From: Nitrobacter sp047149785
GTDB taxonomy: Bacteria > Pseudomonadota > Alphaproteobacteria > Rhizobiales > Xanthobacteraceae
Direction: 5' to 3'
DNA: 64,000 nt
Assembly (NCBI RefSeq): GCF_047149785.1
Contig: NZ_BAAGBE010000001.1
Location: 2,666,001-2,730,000 of the forward strand
Shown here piece after piece: positions 8,197 to 14,663 of the stretch; within the stretch, counting starts at the first letter, position 1, and each line of letters begins with the position of its first letter. Under the pieces are notes generated by a model. That model saw nothing but the letters and a program-made list of their open reading frames with translations, ran no database searches and was not told the origin of the DNA. Made by a program: the position numbers and the translations under genes.

Positions 8197-10365
8197 ATGA
8201 CTCGCATTGACGCTCACGGACTGAAGATCGCGCCGGTTCTGTTCGATTTTATCGAGCAAGAGGCTACGCCCGGGACCGGCATTTCGCCGGATGCCTTCTG
8301 GGCCGGGCTTGCCGCCATCGTCCGCGATCTTGGGCCGAGAAACCGCGAACTGCTCGCGGTGCGCGACGCGCTGCAGGCGAAGATCGACGGCTGGCATCGC
8401 GCCAACAGAAGTCATCCGTTTGACGTGGAAGCCTATGCCGCGTTCCTGAAAGAGATCGGCTATCTGCTGCCCGAGCCCGAGACCCATTTGGTCGAAACCG
8501 CCGATGTCGACGAGGAGATCGGAAAGATCTGCGGGCCGCAACTGGTGGTGCCGCTGACCAACGCGCGTTACGCGCTGAACGCCGCCAACGCGCGCTGGGG
8601 CAGCCTTTACGACGCATTGTACGGCACCGACGCCATCCCGCACGCCGCCGGCGAGACCAGAGGTTACGACAAGGCGCGCGGCGACAAGGTGATCGCGAAG
8701 GCCAAGGCGTTCCTCGACCAGGCCGCACCGCTTGCGGCCGGCAGCCATGCCGATGTCGTGGAGTACGTCGTGACCAATGGAGCGTTAAGGGCGAGACTCC
8801 ATAACGGCGGCGAGACCGGCTTGACGTCGAAATCGCAGTTCGCGGGCTACCGGGGCGATGCCAGCGCACCGTCCGCGATCCTGCTGGTGAACCACGGCCT
8901 GCACATCGAGATTCAAGTCGACCGCAGCCACGCCATCGGCAAGGACGATGCCGCAGGGGTCGCCGACGTGATCCTTGAGGCCGCCGTCAGCACCATTCTC
9001 GACATGGAGGACAGCGTCGCAGCCGTCGATGCCGAGGACAAGGTTCTGGTCTATCGCAACGTCCTCGGCCTGATGAACGGCACGCTCACCGACACTTTCA
9101 AGAAGGGCGGCAAGACCATGACGCGCGCCCTTAACGCCGATCGGGTCTACACCGCGCCCGACGGCGGCGAGCTAAGGCTGCACGGGCGCAGCCTGCTTCT
9201 CATTCGCAACGTCGGCCATCACATGTTCACCGACGCGGTGCTGGACGAAAACGACGCCGACATTCCGGAAGGCATGCTCGACGCCGCGGTGTCCGGCCTG
9301 CTCGCGATTCATGATCTCAACGGCGCTTCGACAACGAGGAACAGCCGGACGGGTTCGGCCTATGTCGTCAAGCCGAAGATGCACGGACCGGACGAGGTCG
9401 CGCTGGCCTGCGAGCTGCTCGCCCGGGTCGAGACCATGCTGGAGCTGCCCGAGAACACACTCAAAATTGGCGTCATGGATGAGGAGCGCCGCACCACCGT
9501 CAACCTCAAGGCCTGCATCCAGGCGGCCGCGAAACGCGTCTGCTTCATCAACACCGGATTCCTCGACCGCACCGGCGACGAGATCCACACCTCGATGGAA
9601 GCGGGACCCATGATCCGCAAAAACGAGATGAAGGCGCAGCCCTGGATGAAGGCGTACGAGGATTGGAACGTCGACATCGGCCTGATCGACGGCCTGCCCG
9701 GCCACGCCCAGATCGGCAAGGGGATGTGGGCCGCGCCCGACAGGATGGCCGACATGCTGGCGCAGAAGATCGCCCATCCCGAGGCCGGCGCCACCACCGC
9801 ATGGGTGCCTTCGCCAACCGCGGCGACGCTGCACGCGCTGCACTATCATCAGGTCGATGTGCTGAAACGCCAGCAGGAGCTGAAAGCCGGCGGCCGTCGC
9901 GCAAAACTTTCCGACGTCCTCACCATTCCAGCGTCACAGTCGAATTGGGCGCCCGACGATGTGAAGCAGGAGATCGACAACAACTGCCAGGGCATTCTCG
10001 GCTATGTCGTGCGCTGGATCGATCAGGGCGTCGGCTGTTCGAAGGTGCCCGATATTCACGATGTCGGCCTGATGGAGGATCGTGCCACGCTGCGCATCTC
10101 CAGCCAGCATCTGGCGAACTGGCTGCATCAGGGCGTCGTCACAGAGAATGAGGTGATGGAATCGCTCAAGCGGATGGCCGCCGTCGTCGACGCTCAGAAC
10201 GCCGGCGATCCCCTCTACAAGCCGATGGCGCCGCAATTCGACGGGGCCGCCTTCCAGGCCGCGTGCGATCTGGTCTTCAAGGGACGCGAACAGCCGAACG
10301 GCTACACCGAATACATCCTGACCGGGCGGCGACGCGAAGCCAAGGCGAAATCAAGGCGGAGATAA
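8197..10365 (+). CDS. glcB: Malate synthase G
   Basis: 722 aa, the normal length for isoform G. Condenses glyoxylate and acetyl-CoA to malate in the glyoxylate bypass. Family motifs include TILDMEDSVAAVDAEDKVLVYRN with catalytic acidic residues, RSLLLIRNVGHHM, KPKMHGPDEVALACELL, IGVMDEERRTTVNLKACI, FINTGFLDRTGDEIHTSMEAGPM and the C-terminal CSKVPDIHDVGLMEDRATLRISSQHLANWL. It is monocistronic here: IS remnants upstream, a terminator-like hairpin downstream. Confidence 0.97.
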   Translation: MTRIDAHGLKIAPVLFDFIEQEATPGTGISPDAFWAGLAAIVRDLGPRNRELLAVRDALQAKIDGWHRANRSHPFDVEAYAAFLKEIGYLLPEPETHLVETADVDEEIGKICGPQLVVPLTNARYALNAANARWGSLYDALYGTDAIPHAAGETRGYDKARGDKVIAKAKAFLDQAAPLAAGSHADVVEYVVTNGALRARLHNGGETGLTSKSQFAGYRGDASAPSAILLVNHGLHIEIQVDRSHAIGKDDAAGVADVILEAAVSTILDMEDSVAAVDAEDKVLVYRNVLGLMNGTLTDTFKKGGKTMTRALNADRVYTAPDGGELRLHGRSLLLIRNVGHHMFTDAVLDENDADIPEGMLDAAVSGLLAIHDLNGASTTRNSRTGSAYVVKPKMHGPDEVALACELLARVETMLELPENTLKIGVMDEERRTTVNLKACIQAAAKRVCFINTGFLDRTGDEIHTSMEAGPMIRKNEMKAQPWMKAYEDWNVDIGLIDGLPGHAQIGKGMWAAPDRMADMLAQKIAHPEAGATTAWVPSPTAATLHALHYHQVDVLKRQQELKAGGRRAKLSDVLTIPASQSNWAPDDVKQEIDNNCQGILGYVVRWIDQGVGCSKVPDIHDVGLMEDRATLRISSQHLANWLHQGVVTENEVMESLKRMAAVVDAQNAGDPLYKPMAPQFDGAAFQAACDLVFKGREQPNGYTEYILTGRRREAKAKSRRR

Positions 10366-10403
10366 AGAAGGGTCAAGACTGAGGTCAAGACGCCGGCCGA
10401 GGG

Positions 10404-10447
10404 TTGATCCTGTTGCTGGAAGGAATTGATCCTGTTGCTGGAAGGAA
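10404..10447. repeat. Tandem 22-bp direct repeat
   Basis: TTGATCCTGTTGCTGGAAGG plus AA occurs twice back to back (10404-10425 and 10426-10447), just after malate synthase. A local duplication with no evident function. Confidence 0.85.
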
Positions 10448-10451
10448 AATG

Positions 10452-10484
10452 TCCCCGACGCCGCCGCCGGGGATATTCTTGTTT
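10452..10484 (+). terminator. Probable terminator after malate synthase
   Basis: Stem TCCCCGACG/CGCCGGGGA with one A-C mismatch and loop CCGC, then TATTCTTGTTT. The U-tract is interrupted, so confidence is moderate. Confidence 0.5.
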
Positions 10485-10506
10485 GTCCAGGGCGCTGACG
10501 CCGGCT

Positions 10507-10662
10507 TCAGAATATCGGAAGATATCTCAGCGCCGAGGCAACACCCAGCACGATAACGGCGACGCGGGCGATCTGCTTGCTGCGGACGTCCAGCGGCGCC
10601 ACGCTGATGAAGTACAGCACAAGAACAACGACGAAGAACGTAATCAGGACGCTGATGAGCAT
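10507..10662 (-). CDS. Small hydrophobic membrane protein
   Basis: 51 aa from ATG 10662 with a good ribosome binding site (GGAGAGG, 5 bases upstream). The sequence starts MLISVLITFFVVVLVLYFIS and ends VASALRYLPIF. Two hydrophobic segments (residues 2-20 and 31-45) are separated by APLDVRSKQ, a short holin-like hairpin. Function unknown. It is divergent from the DUF883 gene and adjacent to the stress-response locus. Confidence 0.65.
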   Translation of the reverse strand: MLISVLITFFVVVLVLYFISVAPLDVRSKQIARVAVIVLGVASALRYLPIF

Positions 10663-10915
10663 TATTGCCTCTCCACAATTGATCGCAAGATTTCAAGACG
10701 GAGAAAGCGCCCTCGCGACATTTGGCGCGCGAGGCAATCCCGACAGGGCCTGAAAGTTCCGCCGAGCGGCGCATGACGCGTCGGGCAATCCGACCATGTC
10801 CGCGCTATCGACCTCGTGGAGATCGATGGCTTCATCACCGCTTCCGGTCTGTCTTTCGCCGCCGAGAGGCGCCGAACAAGGGACAGTCTCGCCAACCGTC
10901 TGACGGACGGGTCGC

Positions 10916-10940
10916 GGAACTTAAGCCGCGACGGCACGTT
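10916..10940 (+). promoter_or_regulatory. EcfG-type promoter of the DUF883 gene
   Basis: GGAAC at 10916-10920, a 16-base spacer, then CGTT at 10937-10940, an exact match to the alphaproteobacterial EcfG consensus GGAAC-N16/17-CGTT. The DUF883 start codon lies 37 bases after the -10 element. Function inferred from the match and the nearby ecfG. Confidence 0.8.
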
Positions 10941-10976
10941 GGTTGCGCATATCCGTTCGGTTTTCAGGAGCGTTGG

Positions 10977-11345
10977 ATGGCAAGCGACGACGAGGAAGCA
11001 ATGAAGAACTTGACCGATAAAGCGACTTACGACCGCCTTGAGAAGGATTTGTCAGCCGTGAAAAACGATATCTCCGCCCTGGCGGATCAAGTCTCCGACG
11101 CGCTTGGTACATTCACAGGCTCTGCTAAAAAACAGGCTCGCCGCGGGTACAGGCAGGCCAGGGCCAATGTGGATTCCGTTCTCTCCGATGTATCGGAGCG
11201 CGGCAATGCGGCGCTCGATGCGGCACAGAACGCCGTAAGCTCCATCGAGGACACGCTGGAGGAAGCAATCCAGCAGCGTCCTCTCGCAACGGTCGGGCTT
11301 GCGATCGGGCTGGGATTTCTGATCGGCGTGACCTGGCGCCGGTGA
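10977..11345 (+). CDS. DUF883 (ElaB/YqjD/YgaM-like) membrane-anchored protein
   Basis: 122 aa. ATG 10977 is chosen because AGGAG lies 6 bases upstream; ATG 11001 is an alternative. The N-terminal half is charged and helical (LEKDLSAVKNDISALADQVSD), typical of DUF883. The C-terminus has one membrane segment, PLATVGLAIGLGFLIGVTWRR, ending in the family's Arg pair. E. coli relatives are stationary-phase, inner-membrane proteins that bind ribosomes. The perfect EcfG promoter upstream places this gene in the general stress regulon; the next gene may be cotranscribed. Confidence 0.9.
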   Translation: MASDDEEAMKNLTDKATYDRLEKDLSAVKNDISALADQVSDALGTFTGSAKKQARRGYRQARANVDSVLSDVSERGNAALDAAQNAVSSIEDTLEEAIQQRPLATVGLAIGLGFLIGVTWRR

Positions 11346-11451
11346 GGCGCCGGTGATTTCAGTTTGGTCGGGCCGCGGCGAACCTTGTCGCCGCCGCTCT
11401 GATTCTGCCAATCATTTCAACAATCGATTTTCAAGCCGGGCGAGGCGTTGA

Positions 11452-11877
11452 ATGTTTCAGCGGGCGATCGATGACCTCAAGGAGAGCGCGGGCAATGCCG
11501 TGCGGCTCACCTCCGTCGCCGCCGTGGCGGTCGTCGCAGGCTCCGTCACAATCGTGTTTCTATGTGCCGCCGGGTTTGTCTTCGTGCTTCAGACCTACGG
11601 CTTGATCGAGGCTTGCCTCGCCGGGGCGGCTATCTTCTTCCTGATCACCGTGATCGCGGTCGCGAGCTATGCGATCCGGCGAAACGCCATGAAAAAAAGA
11701 GCAGCCCAAAGAACCAGAGCGACGGCGCAAAACTTTCTCGCCGATCCGATGGTCGTGGCGGCGGGGCTTCAGTTGGCCCGCACGGTCGGCATCAAGAAGC
11801 TGATACCGATCCTGGCCATCGGCGGCCTGGCGCTGGGATTATTCGCGGGCCGGCGCGACCGCGATGGCGACACCTGA
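11452..11877 (+). CDS. Small integral membrane protein, holin-superfamily-like
   Basis: 141 aa. Two strong membrane segments at about residues 20-48 (TSVAAVAVVAGSVTIVFLCAAGFVFV) and 52-73, a basic linker MKKRAAQRTR, and a third hydrophobic stretch at 117-131 (IPILAIGGLALGLFAG) before RRDRDGDT. It starts 106 bases after DUF883, resembling the yqjD-yqjE pairing of stress-induced envelope proteins. No specific function recognised. Confidence 0.75.
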   Translation: MFQRAIDDLKESAGNAVRLTSVAAVAVVAGSVTIVFLCAAGFVFVLQTYGLIEACLAGAAIFFLITVIAVASYAIRRNAMKKRAAQRTRATAQNFLADPMVVAAGLQLARTVGIKKLIPILAIGGLALGLFAGRRDRDGDT

Positions 11878-11907
11878 TTTCCTTGGCAATGACACAAATG
11901 GCAAACG

Positions 11908-12300
11908 TCAGGTCACGCAGCGGCCGGGCTGAAGCTGTTTGGCGATATCCGTTAGAAGACTCACCACCGGCTCGCATGCGATCATCCGCCTGGCACGGGA
12001 TGACGACGGAGCGCGGCGTGAGCGCGGCTTCACGGCGCGATTGCCCGCTACCATGTGGCGGCCTTCCGGAATGCGGATGACGATCGAAGCATCCGGCAAG
12101 CGTTCAAGGCGAACGGAGACGGTTCGGCCCTCGGCCTGCGACGCTCGTACAACGCCGCGGTCAGCCTTGACGGCGCGATTGACCATTGCAGCGTTGACAT
12201 TCTCGCTCGCAGCGAGATCCCGGCTCGACGCAAAATGCGTCGTACCCGGGAGCATGACCACCGCCAGCGCGCCGAGAACTCCTGCCGATACCCGAAACAT
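11908..12300 (-). CDS. Secreted hypothetical protein
   Basis: 130 aa. N-terminal signal peptide MFRVSAGVLGALAVVMLPGTTHFA, a basic middle region, and a C-terminal segment MIACEPVVSLLTDIAKQLQPGRCVT with two cysteines that could pair in the periplasm. I recall similar C-termini in related genera but cannot assign a function. It is convergent with the 11452-11877 gene, and its leader abuts the candidate sRNA region. Confidence 0.7.
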   Translation of the reverse strand: MFRVSAGVLGALAVVMLPGTTHFASSRDLAASENVNAAMVNRAVKADRGVVRASQAEGRTVSVRLERLPDASIVIRIPEGRHMVAGNRAVKPRSRRAPSSSRARRMIACEPVVSLLTDIAKQLQPGRCVT

Positions 12301-12415
12301 CGTTGCCTCGCCCGTTGTCCGCGCATTGCAGCGACTTCGTGTCGTCGCTCACCGCGACGGAATAACGCGGTTGGCGAGACTTCGTTCAGTCGACGGTTCG
12401 AAAAAGAGAGCGGGT

Positions 12416-12440
12416 GGAACGCTTCCCGGATGGCCGCGTT
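12416..12440 (+). promoter_or_regulatory. EcfG-type promoter of the candidate small RNA
   Basis: GGAAC at 12416-12420, 16-base spacer, CGTT at 12437-12440. Exact EcfG consensus. It points away from the gene at 11908-12300 and toward the 3' end of the oppositely oriented phyR, so it has no protein-coding target; a hairpin and a terminator begin 9 and 46 bases downstream. Confidence 0.8.
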
Positions 12441-12446
12441 ATCGGT

Positions 12447-12524
12447 ACAGCCGGTCACTCCCCTGCCCCGCCCGACCGGCTACGAGGACGCGGCTGATGG
12501 TGATGCCAGCCGCGTCCGTTTTTT
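12447..12524 (+). ncRNA. Candidate EcfG-dependent small RNA, GsrN-like
   Basis: About 78 nt. The 5' end is inferred from the promoter at 12416-12440. First hairpin: AGCCGGTC (12449-12456) pairs with GACCGGCT (12474-12481), exposing a 17-nt loop containing CCCC, CCCC and CCC runs. Second hairpin: a terminator at 12486-12524. This architecture matches what is known of GsrN of Caulobacter crescentus, an EcfG/SigT-dependent sRNA whose 5' hairpin exposes a C-rich loop that pairs with G-rich leader sequences such as katG. No protein-coding frame on this strand is supported. Homology to GsrN is inferred from architecture, not from a search. Confidence 0.72.
12486..12524 (+). terminator. Rho-independent terminator of the candidate small RNA
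   Basis: Perfect 11-bp stem GGACGCGGCTG/CAGCCGCGTCC with a 10-nt loop, then G and six T residues (12519-12524). It works only on the plus strand, where no gene lies upstream apart from the candidate sRNA. Confidence 0.9.
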
Positions 12525-12609
12525 GTTCCGCATGGGATCGCTGACCGCCGCGGAAGCGCTCGTCATGCCGTTGGGCCGTGGCCTGCGTCACGCTGGTTCG
12601 CAGTCTCGA

Positions 12610-13416
12610 TCAGGACGCGGCGGCGCGCGGCTCCCTGTTGCGCGAATTCCGGTGGAAGAATAAGGCCTGGCTCGCGACCGCGGAGACCATGGCCGGCTGG
12701 AACGGTTTCGAGATAAGGAATGCCGGCTCGGGCCGCTCGCCCGTCAGGAACCGTTCCGGATAGGCCGTGATGAAAACGACGGGCACCTCGACGACGCGCA
12801 GGAGTTCGTTGACGGCGTCCAGCCCGGAACTGCCGTCAGCAAGCTGGATATCCGCCAGAATGAGACCTGGCTTCTTGGTTTTGGCCAGCGTGATCGCGTC
12901 GGAATGAGTGCGTGCAACGCCGATCACGCGATGTCCGAGATTCTTGACAAGACTTTCAAGATCCATCGCGATGAATGTCTCGTCCTCGATAATCAGGACG
13001 TCGGTTGCGATTTCAGCGGCCATTTCGCGGCCGGCGATATCGCTCAGCTTGCGAACCTCGCTAACGGGAGCCTGCAGGACGAACGCGGCCTCCTCCTCCG
13101 AGAAGCCTTCCAGCGACAGCAGCAGGAACGCCTGACGCGGCAACGGCGTGATGTTCGTCAGTCGCCGCTCCGTCGGCGCCAGGACCGGCACCTCGTCGAT
13201 CCCGCCATTGATCGAAACCGAATTCCAGATCTGGGTAAACAACCGGAATAATCCCGCCCGTGGCCCGTGCCGCTCGTCGAGCAACGTCGGATCCTGGAGC
13301 AGCGCCTCAAGCATAGCCCCGACATAAGCGTCTCCGGACGCCTGGTTTCCAGTCAGGGCGCGCGCGTAACGTCGCAAGAGCGGCAAATGTTCGGCAACCA
13401 CCTGTGATCGAAACAT
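12610..13416 (-). CDS. phyR: General stress response regulator PhyR
   Basis: 268 aa. An N-terminal ECF-sigma-like domain (about 1-130, with QAFLLLSLEGFSEEEAAFVLQ) is fused to a C-terminal receiver domain (137-255). Receiver residues: acidic pair in IIEDE, phosphoacceptor D189 in LILADIQ, T217 in FITAYPERFLTG (the FATGUY-type motif of this family) and K237 in SKPFQP. Phosphorylated PhyR binds NepR by sigma mimicry and frees EcfG. A near-consensus EcfG promoter lies upstream, indicating positive feedback. Divergent from nepR-ecfG. Confidence 0.97.
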   Translation of the reverse strand: MFRSQVVAEHLPLLRRYARALTGNQASGDAYVGAMLEALLQDPTLLDERHGPRAGLFRLFTQIWNSVSINGGIDEVPVLAPTERRLTNITPLPRQAFLLLSLEGFSEEEAAFVLQAPVSEVRKLSDIAGREMAAEIATDVLIIEDETFIAMDLESLVKNLGHRVIGVARTHSDAITLAKTKKPGLILADIQLADGSSGLDAVNELLRVVEVPVVFITAYPERFLTGERPEPAFLISKPFQPAMVSAVASQALFFHRNSRNREPRAAAS

Positions 13417-13514
13417 CCCAATTCATCCTTTTTGAGACGACTTAATCTCGGGCTCGCATCTCCTTAGACGACGCGCGGCGCATCGGCGAATCCCGGTCCG
13501 CCGATGCGTTTGTC

Positions 13515-13539
13515 TACGCCTCAGCACGACAAAAGTTCC
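13515..13539 (-). promoter_or_regulatory. Probable EcfG-type promoter of phyR
   Basis: On the minus strand GGAAC (13539-13535), 16 bases, then CGTA (13518-13515): one mismatch to CGTT. The phyR ATG is about 98 bases downstream. The -35 forms one arm of the inverted repeat AAAGTTCC-N8-GGAACTTT (13532-13555), whose other arm gives a GGAAC facing nepR-ecfG, but with no matching -10. Confidence 0.6.
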
Positions 13540-13661
13540 CTGGCGCCGGAACTTTCCCTCACGCTTTGAATTAGCCCGCGAGAGTTCCGTGAAGACGGCG
13601 CAATGAACAGGAAATCAATCGATCTTTCAATAGCTTGAAACTCTGGGAATGAAGCAAGGTC

Positions 13662-13880
13662 ATGAAAGATTCAAAGCCATCACCCGGCAAGGGCGGCCTC
13701 AATGCCGAGATTCAGTCCCGAATCGGACATCAGCTTCGCGCCATGTACGATGACGTCGTGAGGCAGGGGGTTCCGGACCGTTTTGCGGAATTAATCAGAA
13801 AGCTTGATGCGCCGGGACCCGATCATGCCCAAGTAAACCCCACGGGTGACTTCGATACCAAAAATGACGGGAGGGACTAA
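13662..13880 (+). CDS. nepR: Anti-sigma factor NepR
   Basis: 72 aa. The conserved NepR core is visible in IQSRIGHQLRAMYDDVVRQGVPDRFAELIRKLD, forming the two helices that clamp EcfG or PhyR. The C-terminal tail is short and polar. The stop overlaps the ecfG start by one base (TAATG), so the two are translationally coupled. Sequesters EcfG until phosphorylated PhyR displaces it. Confidence 0.95.
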   Translation: MKDSKPSPGKGGLNAEIQSRIGHQLRAMYDDVVRQGVPDRFAELIRKLDAPGPDHAQVNPTGDFDTKNDGRD

Positions 13881-14425
13881 TGCCTCTCACAGATTCACTT
13901 CGCGAGGACATCCTGGCATCGGTGCCGAACCTGCGCGCATTCGCGATTTCGCTGAGCGGAAATGGTGATCGTGCGGACGACCTCGTGCAGGAAACCCTGC
14001 TCCGCGCGCTCGCCAATATCGACTCGTTCCAGCCGGGATCGAACCTTCCGGCATGGTTGTTCACAATCCTGCGCAACCTGTTCCGCTCGGACTATCGCAA
14101 GCGACGGCGCGAGGTGGAGGATTCAGACGGCAGTTATGCGAAAACGTTGAAATCGCAGCCCAGCCAGAACGCCCATCTGGAATTCGAGGAATTCCGTGCG
14201 GCGCTCGACAAGCTGCCACAGGATCAGCGCGAAGCCTTGATCCTGGTAGGCGCTTCCGGATTCTCCTACGAGGACGCCGCGAAGATCTGCGGGTGCGCCG
14301 TCGGCACCATCAAAAGCCGCGTCAACCGCGCGCGATCGAAATTGAGCGCTCTGCTTTACGTCGAGGGCACAGAGGATTTTGGCCCGGACGACACCGTTCG
14401 GGCCGTGATCGGCAGCGGCCGATAG
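13880..14425 (+). CDS. ecfG: ECF sigma factor EcfG (general stress response)
   Basis: 181 aa. Sigma region 2 (GNGDRADDLVQETLLRALANIDSFQPGSNLPAWLFTILRNLFRSDYRKRRRE region) and region 4 (LPQDQREALILVGASGFSYEDAAKICGCAVGTIKSRVNRARSKL region) are intact, matching the EcfG/ECF15 group. Directs transcription from GGAAC-N16/17-CGTT promoters; several occur in this window. Coupled to nepR upstream; followed by an R3 repeat and the PhyK-like kinase on the opposite strand. Confidence 0.96.
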   Translation: MPLTDSLREDILASVPNLRAFAISLSGNGDRADDLVQETLLRALANIDSFQPGSNLPAWLFTILRNLFRSDYRKRRREVEDSDGSYAKTLKSQPSQNAHLEFEEFRAALDKLPQDQREALILVGASGFSYEDAAKICGCAVGTIKSRVNRARSKLSALLYVEGTEDFGPDDTVRAVIGSGR

Positions 14426-14549
14426 CTCCCCACGAAGCTCCGCAACGCCTCCCCGGAACGGCGGCGGGGCAGCGGGAATTTACTCTCCCGCCTTCCGCTC
14501 CAACCGGCCTCGAGTGCTTCGCACTTTGACGGAAGCATCCCGGTTATCC

Positions 14550-14624
14550 GTCATTGCCGGGTTCGACCCGGTGATCCATCGATCTTCAGAGAAGACGGAT
14601 GGCCGGGTCGAGCCCGCGCATGAC
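14550..14624. repeat. R3 REP-like palindrome
   Basis: Starts GTCATTGCCGGGTTCGACCC and ends GGGTCGAGCCCGCGCATGAC, an imperfect long inverted repeat lying between convergent ecfG and the kinase gene. Same family as copies at 25012, 44517, 48442, 50759 and 51468. Confidence 0.8.
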
Positions 14625-14663
14625 GCCGGAGCGCGGATTGATTCCGTGTCATCGTGAACCGCT

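Noticed and set aside
10426..10776. 116-codon plus-strand frame after malate synthase
   Set aside because: Begins inside the tandem repeat and runs antisense to the better-supported 51-aa membrane protein with a good ribosome binding site.
13548..13572. EcfG promoter for nepR-ecfG
   Set aside because: GGAAC is present but the -10 position reads AATT; not counted as a match.
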